Source: a bacterium
Lineage (GTDB): Bacteria > Patescibacteriota > Patescibacteriia > Patescibacteriales > JAKAJF01
Direction: 5' to 3'
Length of the DNA stretch: 18,808 nt
NCBI GenBank assembly: GCA_021813875.1
Contig: JAKAJF010000006.1
Span: 1-18,808 of the forward strand
Shown in pieces: positions 12,408 through 18,785 of this stretch; within the stretch, counting starts at the first letter, position 1, and the number at the start of each line of letters is the position of its first letter. Below the pieces are notes generated by a model. That model made no database searches and was not told the DNA's origin. It worked only from the letters and a program-made list of their open reading frames with translations. Both the position numbers and the translations under genes were made by a program.

Positions 12408-14327
12408 ATGAGAATCGCCATTTTTTCTGACAATTTTTATCCGGAATTGAGCGGAATCCCTGATTCCCTCATCCCCTTAGCTGAAGAACTGATCAAGCTC
12501 GGCCACCAGATCGATTTTTACGCCCCCAAATATTCCCGCAAAGATTTCGAGCGGGGCGGCAGGGAGTTCAAGGAGCTTGATCTGGGACCCAACATGCGGG
12601 TGGTCCGCTTGGCTTCCTTGTCGGCCCCCATGGCTACCCAGCAATCCCGCGTCGTCATTCCCCTGCCCTGGAGATGGCTGAAAATGAGGAAAGACAGGCC
12701 TGACATCATCTTCACCCATCAATTCTTCGGGGTCGGCATAGAGGCTCTGCTGGCGGCGAAATTCTTAAAAGTACCTCTGATCGGCACCAACCATACTTCC
12801 ATCGCCCAAGTCGTCCAATACAGTCCGGGGGGCTTCAAGTGGGTGCAGAAACTCTTTTTGAGATATGCCACCTGGTATTATAATCGCTGTCTGTTCGTGA
12901 CCGCCCCTTCCCGATTGATCATCGAGGAAATGCTTGAAAACGGCCTGAAGCGCCCTCACGCGGTCGTCCCCAATCCGATCGACCTGGACAATTTCACCCC
13001 TGTCGGAGATCGGGATCATCAAGTCCTCAAAGACCGGCTGGATCTTCCCGATCCTACCATCATTTCGGTCAGCGGCCTGGCTCCCTGGAAAAGGATCGAC
13101 GTCATCATCAGGGCCATGGCCCTGGTCCGCCGGACGATTCCCGCCGCCCGCCTGGTGATTGTCGGCCACGGAGCGGAAAGAGAAGCCTTGGAAAGATTGG
13201 TGAAGGAGCTGGACCTGGGTAATCATGTCAGCTTTCTGGGCAGCCGCTACAAAAAGGAGCTGGCCCAGACCATCCAAGCCTCCGAAATTTTTATCAATAC
13301 CAGCCCTTCGGAAGCTTTCAGTATGACTATTTTCCAGGCCATGGCCTGTGGCAGGCCGGTGATCGGCGTCAGGGCCAGAGCCTTGGCTGAATTTATCACT
13401 GATAAAAACGGAGCTTTGGTGGAGCCGGGCGATCATCAGGGACTCGCCCAAAAAATCATCGAACTGTTAAACGATCCTGAGAAAAGGAAACAGTTGGGTA
13501 AAGGAGGAATAGAGACAGCCGACCGGTTAGCTCCGGAAAAAATAACCAAGAGATGGGAGGAAATCTTCACCCAACACGCCAAGAAAAAATTAAAGATGAG
13601 CGTCGTCATCCCTGCTTATAATGAAGAGGCTTACCTCCAGGATTGCCTCAAATCGGTCTTTGAAGATATCAGGGGCTATGAAGAGCGGGTGGAGATAATC
13701 GTGGTCAATAACGCCAGCACCGATAGGACCGGGGAGATCGCTTCCTCTTTCCCCGGGGTCAAGGTGGTGGATGAGCCGCGGAAGGGCTTGCCCCGCGCCA
13801 GGCAGGCCGGCTATCAGGCGGCCGCCGGCGACCTGATCGCCAACATCGACGCCGATAATCGCCTGCCCCGAGGCTGGACTGAAAAAGTGATGGAAGAATT
13901 TTCCGGGAATCCCAAACTGGCCGCCCTGTCCGGGCCTTTCGTCTTTTATGATCTCTCCTGGCTATGGAATCTCCAGGCCAAATTCTTCTATTTCTTAGGC
14001 TATCTCTCGTATCTGATAAGCCACTTCATCTTGAGAAAGGGTGGCATGCTCCAGGGCGGAAATTTCATCATCCGGAAATCGGCCCTGGATCAGATCGGCG
14101 GCTTCGACGAAAACATCTTCTTTTACGGAGAGGACACCGACGTGGCCCGCCGCCTGCAGAAGACCGGCCTGATTAAATTCACCTTCGGCCTGCCCATCTT
14201 CAGTTCGGGGCGCCGGCTGAAGAATGAAGGCTCCTTAAAGACCGGGTTCATCTATATAATAAATTATCTCTGGGTCTTTATCTTCAAGAAACCCTTCCAT
14301 AAGGATGTCTACATCGAACATCGCTAA
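12408..14327 (+). CDS. GT4-GT2 fusion glycosyltransferase
   Basis: 639 residues, two catalytic domains in one chain. Residues 1-390 are a GT-B fold GT4 enzyme. The N-terminal acceptor domain starts with F-S-D-N-F-Y-P-E-L-S-G. The donor domain has S-G-L-A-P-W-K-R-I-D and the E-x7-E site reading E302 to Q310, so the second Glu is replaced by Gln. Residues 397-639 are a GT2 domain (M-S-V-V-I-P-A-Y-N-E) with the metal-binding D-A-D at 481-483 and G-E-D-T-D-V-A-R-R-L near the C-terminus, plus hydrophobic stretches at about 520-545 and near the end that may touch the membrane. It probably adds two sugars successively to a lipid- or envelope-linked acceptor. Met397 suggests the fusion of two once separate genes. 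Confidence 0.88.
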   Translation: MRIAIFSDNFYPELSGIPDSLIPLAEELIKLGHQIDFYAPKYSRKDFERGGREFKELDLGPNMRVVRLASLSAPMATQQSRVVIPLPWRWLKMRKDRPDIIFTHQFFGVGIEALLAAKFLKVPLIGTNHTSIAQVVQYSPGGFKWVQKLFLRYATWYYNRCLFVTAPSRLIIEEMLENGLKRPHAVVPNPIDLDNFTPVGDRDHQVLKDRLDLPDPTIISVSGLAPWKRIDVIIRAMALVRRTIPAARLVIVGHGAEREALERLVKELDLGNHVSFLGSRYKKELAQTIQASEIFINTSPSEAFSMTIFQAMACGRPVIGVRARALAEFITDKNGALVEPGDHQGLAQKIIELLNDPEKRKQLGKGGIETADRLAPEKITKRWEEIFTQHAKKKLKMSVVIPAYNEEAYLQDCLKSVFEDIRGYEERVEIIVVNNASTDRTGEIASSFPGVKVVDEPRKGLPRARQAGYQAAAGDLIANIDADNRLPRGWTEKVMEEFSGNPKLAALSGPFVFYDLSWLWNLQAKFFYFLGYLSYLISHFILRKGGMLQGGNFIIRKSALDQIGGFDENIFFYGEDTDVARRLQKTGLIKFTFGLPIFSSGRRLKNEGSLKTGFIYIINYLWVFIFKKPFHKDVYIEHR

Positions 14328-14330
14328 ATT

Positions 14331-14963
14331 ATGAGGCAACTTTTTGAAAAACATTTCTCCTTCTGGTCGCAAAGATCCCTGCGCGTAAGCGCCGTCTTGA
14401 GCTTCCTGTTGCTGCTTCTGAGCTTAGTCATAAACTACCTGGCCAATCTTTATACCTCGCTCCATGCCAGCAACTATGTCTCCGACCTGATCCTCGACCA
14501 TCTGCCGGTCATCAATGTCGATTTCATCTTCTTCGAAGGCTTCAGTCTATTTTTAGTTTTCGTGGCCGGCCTCCTCATAAGAGAGCCACGCAAGATTCCC
14601 TTTGTCTTGAAAAGCATCGCTTTATTCATCCTGATCAGATCAGCCTTCATGATCCTGACCCATGTAGCCATCCCTCCCAACCATTCCTACGTCGACCCGA
14701 ACAGATTGCTGGAAGATATCACTTCGGGAAGCGACCTCTTTTTTTCCTCCCACACCGGCCTGCCTTACCTGATGGCTCTAATCTTCTGGAATAACAAATT
14801 TTTAAGGATAATTTTTCTCCTGGCCGCCGCCTTCTTCGGCTTCAGCGTCCTCCTCGGGCATCTCCATTATTCAATCGATGTCTTCTCCGCTTTTTTCATC
14901 ACTTATTCAATCTTCAAGATCGCGCAAAGATTCTTCTCCAAAGATTACCAATTGTTAGATTAA
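14331..14963 (+). CDS. PAP2_C / sphingomyelin-synthase-like membrane enzyme
   Basis: 210 residues with about six membrane helices. The catalytic motifs match the sphingomyelin-synthase branch of the PAP2 superfamily. S-G-S-D-L-F-F-S-S-H-T (132-142) carries His141, and L-G-H-L-H-Y-S-I-D-V (175-184) carries His179 and Asp183, giving a full His-His-Asp triad. R-S-A-F-M-I-L-T-H-V-A-I-P-P (103-116) resembles the second conserved motif of that branch. The classical K-x6-R-P motif of PAP2 phosphatases is absent. It could transfer a phosphate-linked head group between lipids, or act as a lipid phosphatase. As last gene of the envelope operon, next to DedA and a glycosyltransferase, it most likely works on a membrane lipid or lipid carrier. 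Confidence 0.8.
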   Translation: MRQLFEKHFSFWSQRSLRVSAVLSFLLLLLSLVINYLANLYTSLHASNYVSDLILDHLPVINVDFIFFEGFSLFLVFVAGLLIREPRKIPFVLKSIALFILIRSAFMILTHVAIPPNHSYVDPNRLLEDITSGSDLFFSSHTGLPYLMALIFWNNKFLRIIFLLAAAFFGFSVLLGHLHYSIDVFSAFFITYSIFKIAQRFFSKDYQLLD

Positions 14964-14973
14964 TCTTAAAATA

Positions 14974-15009
14974 AAAAGCGCTCGCTATTTAAGCGGGCGT
15001 TTTATTTTT
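14974..15009. terminator. Bidirectional terminator between convergent operons
   Basis: A-run, GCGCTCGCT (14978-14986), 5-nt loop, AGCGGGCGT (14992-15000), then TTTATTTTT. The 9-bp stem has two wobble pairs and is flanked by A and T runs, so it can end transcription from both sides. It sits between the plus-strand envelope operon and the minus-strand gene that ends at 15002. Confidence 0.85.
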
Positions 15010-15328
15010 CGGCGACAAAAGTTTCGCCACAGACATGACAGTCATACTGTCCGGCCCGGTAAACATGTAGTTTCCAGGCACGGCAATATGGGCAGCGCAC
15101 GTCACCGGCGCCATCAAGCTTGGCTCGCAGAGGTGCGACAATAGGCGCATGAGAACCGTTGGCGCGATTAAGGCGCTCGAGCTGGGCCTGAATCAGGCCT
15201 CTCCTGTGCGCCTCGATCGAGCTCCGCTTGAGCCGCTTCTTGACGGCAAACCCCGGCACGTTGCCGTTGTAGGTCGCCCCCCTGGTCGTGGGGGAATAAC
15301 TGGGAATCACTACCGCATTCTGGTTCAT
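15002..15328 (-). CDS. Small zinc-ribbon protein, unknown
   Basis: 108 residues. The N-terminal half is basic and without clear fold (K-K-R-L-K-R at 30-35, then a charged helix to about 56). The C-terminus is a zinc ribbon: C-P-Y-C at 79-82 and C-H-V-C at 97-100, separated by 14 residues. It could bind nucleic acid or protein; I do not recognise the family. The start at 15328 is chosen for the AGGAGG (15333-15338) just upstream. An in-frame ATG at 15394 would add 22 residues and overlap the preceding gene. It follows the other cysteine-containing gene by 31 nt, probably in one operon. A strong SD is unusual among the genes of this window. Confidence 0.7.
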   Translation of the reverse strand: MNQNAVVIPSYSPTTRGATYNGNVPGFAVKKRLKRSSIEAHRRGLIQAQLERLNRANGSHAPIVAPLRAKLDGAGDVRCPYCRAWKLHVYRAGQYDCHVCGETFVAEK

Positions 15329-15359
15329 CCTTCCTCCTTTCGGAAAAACTGCTTCTGGG

Positions 15360-15758
15360 TTAAGCCGAGGCCCGGACTTCCTTCTGATCCTCACGTCTCT
15401 TGATGTGGATCTCGAGGGCGCGGGGCGGGTCGCCTAAGTAATATTCATACCGCCTGATCACCCGGATCTGGCCGTCCCGGGAAGTCTTGCTGAGAGCGGT
15501 GAAAAGTTCTCTGGCGTCCGGCACGTATCTCCTCGTACCGCAACCGGAGCACTCCAGATGATCGCCCTCGATCTTCAAGGTGCGGCCGCAGTCATGCCAG
15601 AGCCTCAAGGCGTGGGCAAGCTTCGGCTGCGAGCTTCTCTCGACCAGGATAGTGATTTTCAGGGCAGAGAAGATGGATCGTTCCAACCAGCCCTTGATGA
15701 TCCATCCAGCCAACAGGCCTGAGCCGAAGGCGCCGGCCACCGTCCAGAGAGTTTTCAT
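15360..15758 (-). CDS. Membrane-anchored cysteine-containing protein, unknown
   Basis: 132 residues, family not recognised. An N-terminal Gly-rich hydrophobic helix (about 5-22) anchors it, with the basic side suggesting the rest is cytoplasmic. A middle segment (about 55-75) has His55, Cys57, Cys70 and Cys73 in a ribbon-like spacing (H-D-C..E-C-S-G-C-G). The C-terminal part (80-132) is charged with a beta/alpha pattern. The start has GGAGG (15764-15768) 5 nt upstream. It is the first gene of a two-gene minus-strand unit divergent from the CsoR-thioredoxin operon. The metal-binding reading is inference, since one ligand would have to be His. Confidence 0.65.
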   Translation of the reverse strand: MKTLWTVAGAFGSGLLAGWIIKGWLERSIFSALKITILVERSSQPKLAHALRLWHDCGRTLKIEGDHLECSGCGTRRYVPDARELFTALSKTSRDGQIRVIRRYEYYLGDPPRALEIHIKRREDQKEVRASA

Positions 15759-15803
15759 TCGATCCTCCGTTTTGGGTTTAAAAAGGGCAAAGTTTATTAT
15801 TTA

Positions 15804-15831
15804 ATTTTACGAGAAAACAAAGAAAAAGCAA
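15804..15831 (-). promoter_or_regulatory. Possible promoter of the two-gene minus-strand unit
   Basis: Minus strand: TTGCTT (15826-15831), 16 nt, TAAAAT (15804-15809). It lies back to back with the CsoR promoter, whose -35 starts 6 nt away, so a repressor bound at 15845-15861 might also influence it. Confidence 0.4.
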
Positions 15832-15837
15832 GGGGGC

Positions 15838-15866
15838 TTGACAGACACCCCCGGGGGGTGTATGCT
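15838..15866 (+). promoter_or_regulatory. Promoter of the CsoR-thioredoxin operon
   Basis: Consensus -35 TTGACA (15838-15843), 17 nt, -10 TATGCT (15861-15866), predicted +1 at or just before the ATG (15874). The spacer is almost completely filled by the operator palindrome, so repressor binding would exclude polymerase. Confidence 0.75.
15845..15861 (+). promoter_or_regulatory. CsoR-family operator
   Basis: ACACCCCC-G-GGGGGTGT, a perfect 8-bp inverted repeat around one G. A G/C tract flanked by A/T-containing ends is the recognised operator style of CsoR/RcnR/CstR repressors. Its position between -35 and -10 of the regulator's own promoter implies autorepression. Confidence 0.8.
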
Positions 15867-15873
15867 GACAAAT

Positions 15874-16113
15874 ATGAAGACCAACGAACAACGCCTCAAC
15901 AATATCATCGGCCAGCTGAACGGCATCAAGAGACAGATGGCCGATAATGAGGACTGCCTGTCGGTCTTGAACCAGCTCAAGGCGGCCAAATCAGCCGTCG
16001 CTTCCCTGATGGAGGCGGTCGCCGAAGAAAAGTTCAACAGCTGCTTGGGAAAAAATAACAATAAAGATATCTTAACCGCAAAGAGATTATTTGCGGAAGT
16101 AATAAAGAAATAA
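15874..16113 (+). CDS. CsoR-family repressor, CstR-like (Cys-x-Cys, no His)
   Basis: 79 residues, all-helical CsoR/RcnR family (DUF156). R-L-N-N-I-I-G-Q-L-N-G-I-K-R-Q-M (7-22) is the conserved DNA-contacting first helix. Cys28 and Cys57 are spaced 29 residues apart as in CsoR and CstR. The copper-ligand His expected four residues before the second Cys is Lys53, so a Cu(I) site is unlikely. The two-cysteine pattern without His is that of persulfide/thiol-responsive CstR-type members. The ATG at 15874 is chosen because it sits at the predicted +1. A TTG at 15838 or ATG at 15862 would read through the promoter. Thioredoxin follows 2 nt after the stop. Confidence 0.85.
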   Translation: MKTNEQRLNNIIGQLNGIKRQMADNEDCLSVLNQLKAAKSAVASLMEAVAEEKFNSCLGKNNNKDILTAKRLFAEVIKK

Positions 16114-16115
16114 AT

Positions 16116-16448
16116 ATGTCTAAAGTGATCAATCTGACCGACAAGACTTTCGAGCAGGAAGTCTTAAAAAGCGACAAGTATGTCTTGGTAGATTTTTGGG
16201 CTCCCTGGTGCGGCCCTTGCCGCATGATGGCTCCGGTCTTGGACGAATTATCCGAAGAGATGGCCGATAAATTGAAGGTTGCCAAATTGGATACCGAAGT
16301 CCCCGACCATCAGGGTCTGGCTATCGAATACCACATTCATAGCATCCCCAACATGAAGCTCTTCCGCGACGGCCAAGTCGTCCACGACTTCATCGGGTTC
16401 AGGCCAAAGGAAATCTTTAAGCAGGAATTAGAAGAAGTGATTAAATAA
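16116..16448 (+). CDS. trxA: Thioredoxin
   Basis: 110 residues, full-length cytoplasmic thioredoxin that reduces protein disulfides (and persulfides). The active site W-C-G-P-C has Cys32 and Cys35, with V-D-F-W-A-P before it. Buried Lys/Asp positions and the cis-Pro loop S-I-P (Pro78) are present, the latter followed by Asn instead of the common Thr. The start is 2 nt after the CsoR-family gene and has no SD, so expression should follow the repressor's state. No thioredoxin reductase is in the window. Confidence 0.95.
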   Translation: MSKVINLTDKTFEQEVLKSDKYVLVDFWAPWCGPCRMMAPVLDELSEEMADKLKVAKLDTEVPDHQGLAIEYHIHSIPNMKLFRDGQVVHDFIGFRPKEIFKQELEEVIK

Positions 16449-16452
16449 AGAG

Positions 16453-16480
16453 AACGGCCGGAACCCTTCCGGCCGTTTTT
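16453..16480 (+). terminator. Rho-independent terminator after trxA
   Basis: AACGGCCGGAA-CCC-TTCCGGCCGTT, a perfect 11-bp stem ending in a T5 run and a further T-rich stretch. It starts 4 nt after the trxA stop. The T-rich tail runs into the start region of the next gene. Confidence 0.95.
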
Positions 16481-16492
16481 AATTTTTTATAT

Positions 16493-17725
16493 ATGCAAAA
16501 TGATGCTTTCGCCAACGCCTTGGCGCAGTTCGAGATTGCCGAAGATCTGCTCGAACTCGAGGAAAATATCGCCGTCCAGCTCAAAAGCCCGCAGAAATTA
16601 TTAAGGGTCTCCGTCCCGGTCAAGATGGATGATGGCCGGCTCAGGGTCTTCACCGGCTACCGTTCGCAATTCAATGACGCCCGCGGCCCTTTCAAAGGCG
16701 GCATTCGCTTTCACCCGGAAGTCAACGAATCCGAGGTGATGGCTCTGAGCGCCTGGATGACTTGGAAGACGGCGGTTGTCGGCCTACCCCTGGGAGGAGG
16801 GAAGGGCGGAGTGATCGTCAATCCGGCCGAACTCTCCGAAGGAGAGCTCGAGAGATTGTCACGCGGCTATATCGACGCCATCTACAAATTGATCGGTCCG
16901 GAAGTCGACGTGCCCGCTCCAGACGTCTACACCAATCCCAAAATCATGGGTTGGATGCTCGATGAATACGAAAAGTTAGTCGGCCGCCAGCAAAAAAGCG
17001 TCATCACCGGCAAGCCCTTGAGCATCGGCGGTTCGCAAGCCCGCGGCTATTCGACGGCCCAAGGCGCGGTCTATGTCTTGGATGAGGCCGTCAATCGGAT
17101 CGGCCTCGAACGCGGGGCTTCGGTCGCCATCCAGGGCTTCGGCAACGCCGGCGCCTTCATGGCGAAACTCCTGGCCAAGGAAGGCTACAAGATCATTGCC
17201 TTAAGCGACAGCAAGGGCGCCATCATGGACGTCGGCGGCCTGGACGTCGCCCAGGTGGCCGAACACAAGAAGCGCTCCGGCAGCGTCGCCGGCTTCCCCG
17301 GCTCCCGGGCGATCGAAGATATTTTGAGCCTGGAGACCGACATCTTGGTGCCAGCGGCCCTGGAGAATTCCATCAACGAAGCTAACGCCGGCCTGATCCG
17401 GGCCAAATTGATCATCGAGCTCGCCAACGGCCCGGTCACTCCCGAAGCTGATAAGATCCTGGAAGAAAAAAATATCTTGGTCGTCCCCGACATTCTGGCC
17501 AATGCCGGCGGAGTGGCGGTCAGTTATTTCGAGCAGGTTCAGAACAGCTATAATTATTACTGGTCCGAGGCGGAAGTTTTGGCCAAATTGGAAGAGACCA
17601 TGAAAAGATCCTTCGAGGAGGCCTGGGCCGAAAAAGAGAAACACAAGACCAGCATGCGCATGGGCGCTTATGTCCTGGCGGTCGGCCGCGTGGCCCAGGC
17701 CATGAGGGACCGGGGAAGGATCTAA
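16493..17725 (+). CDS. Glutamate dehydrogenase
   Basis: 410 residues, the hexameric small-subunit type. It interconverts glutamate and 2-oxoglutarate plus ammonium. The substrate domain has G-P-F-K-G-G-I-R-F-H-P (65-75), catalytic Lys104 in G-G-G-K-G-G and P-A-P-D-V (141-145) with Asp144. The nucleotide domain has the Rossmann motif G-F-G-N-A-G (215-220) and Asp239 at the end of the second strand (A-L-S-D-S-K-G), which favours NAD(H) over NADP(H). The length resembles thermophile and archaeal enzymes rather than the longer E. coli form. No SD is present and the ATG sits only about 12 nt after the trxA terminator T-run. A weak TAATTT (16480-16485) is the only -10 candidate. A transporter gene follows after 2 nt. 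Confidence 0.95.
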   Translation: MQNDAFANALAQFEIAEDLLELEENIAVQLKSPQKLLRVSVPVKMDDGRLRVFTGYRSQFNDARGPFKGGIRFHPEVNESEVMALSAWMTWKTAVVGLPLGGGKGGVIVNPAELSEGELERLSRGYIDAIYKLIGPEVDVPAPDVYTNPKIMGWMLDEYEKLVGRQQKSVITGKPLSIGGSQARGYSTAQGAVYVLDEAVNRIGLERGASVAIQGFGNAGAFMAKLLAKEGYKIIALSDSKGAIMDVGGLDVAQVAEHKKRSGSVAGFPGSRAIEDILSLETDILVPAALENSINEANAGLIRAKLIIELANGPVTPEADKILEEKNILVVPDILANAGGVAVSYFEQVQNSYNYYWSEAEVLAKLEETMKRSFEEAWAEKEKHKTSMRMGAYVLAVGRVAQAMRDRGRI

Positions 17726-17727
17726 CT

Positions 17728-18768
17728 ATGAAATTTCTCAACGTCATCCAAAAATATCTATTCTTCTTCGTGGCCCTGGCCATCGCCGCCGGTCTCACGG
17801 TCGTCGAGCTTTCCGGAGGCTTCGCTTTTACGCCCTTGATCTGCTTTTTGGCGGCGGTCTTGATGATTTACCCTTCGCTCGTGCCCCTGGATCTCAACAA
17901 GCTTAAAAACATCCGGGAGAACTATAAGATTATCCTGCTTTCGATCATTTTCAATTTTCTGCTCATCCCTTTGCTGGCGGTCGTGATCGGCTACTTTTTT
18001 CTCTCCGACCATCCGACCCTCTGGCTGGGCTTGTTATTGATCTCCATCTTGCCGGGAGGAGGGATGGTCACGACCTGGGCTTCCAAATCTAAGGCAGACA
18101 TGGCCGCGACCGTCTCGATCGTCCTGGCCAATCTGCTGGTGGCCATCCTGGTCGCGCCCTTCTTCATTTCCGCCGCCGTCGGGCACACCATCCCGGCGGT
18201 CGTCCCCCAAGGCGGCTTCTGCCCGATCGACTACGCCACCGGCGGACAGGTCTCTTGTTTCCTGGGGAACGCCGCCGGCCAGATCAGCCCGTGGAAAATC
18301 GCTCTGCCCGTCCTTTTCATCATCGTCATTCCGCTCCTCTTGGCCTACGTTACCCAGAAACAGCTCAAGAAGAAAGGCGAAGAGCATTTTCAGGCCCTGA
18401 AGCCCTATTTCGGCAAGTTCAGCAACCTGGGCCTGGTAATCATCATCTTTATCCTGATGAGTCTCAACAATAATCGAGTTTTCCTGGCCCACCCGGACCT
18501 GATCCTGGGCTCCGTCCTGCCCTTGCTCTTGTTCTATGGAGGCGTGCTCAGCTTTTCGCTCCTCGTCTACAGGATCTTTCTGAGGAATGAGCGGGGCAAA
18601 GCCTTCGTCTGGGGCACCTATTTGCGCTACATCACCCTGGCCTTAGGACTGACCATTTCGCTCATCTACCAGAATAGCGGCCTTTCGGTGATGACGGTCC
18701 TGGTCATCCTTTCTTACTTCATCCAGATCCCGGCCTCTTTCCTGGTCGCCCGTCACTTGAGCGACTAA
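17728..18768 (+). CDS. ACR3/BASS-superfamily transporter
   Basis: 346 residues, about ten membrane helices. V-L-M-I-Y-P (45-49 region) and the fourth-helix crossover region L-P-G-G-G-M-V-T-T-W (109-118) with K-S-K-A-D-M-A-A-T-V after it match the bile-acid/arsenite transporter superfamily. The Cys that ACR3 arsenite carriers keep in this helix is absent, so arsenite efflux is doubtful. An insertion at about 152-188 carries two cysteines (165 and 177) in a loop between helices. It is in an operon with glutamate dehydrogenase (2-nt gap, no SD). An organic-anion substrate linked to glutamate metabolism is possible but not shown. Confidence 0.75.
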   Translation: MKFLNVIQKYLFFFVALAIAAGLTVVELSGGFAFTPLICFLAAVLMIYPSLVPLDLNKLKNIRENYKIILLSIIFNFLLIPLLAVVIGYFFLSDHPTLWLGLLLISILPGGGMVTTWASKSKADMAATVSIVLANLLVAILVAPFFISAAVGHTIPAVVPQGGFCPIDYATGGQVSCFLGNAAGQISPWKIALPVLFIIVIPLLLAYVTQKQLKKKGEEHFQALKPYFGKFSNLGLVIIIFILMSLNNNRVFLAHPDLILGSVLPLLLFYGGVLSFSLLVYRIFLRNERGKAFVWGTYLRYITLALGLTISLIYQNSGLSVMTVLVILSYFIQIPASFLVARHLSD

Positions 18769-18785
18769 ATAATTCTAAAAAAAGA

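Noticed and set aside
12765..13451. 228-codon minus-strand frame opposite the GT4 domain
   Set aside because: Antisense to a conserved glycosyltransferase; composition is what third-position G/C bias produces on the opposite strand.
15838..15873. TTG or upstream ATG start for the CsoR-family gene
   Set aside because: These codons coincide with the -35 box and the operator/-10 region; the ATG at 15874 matches the family start and the predicted +1.
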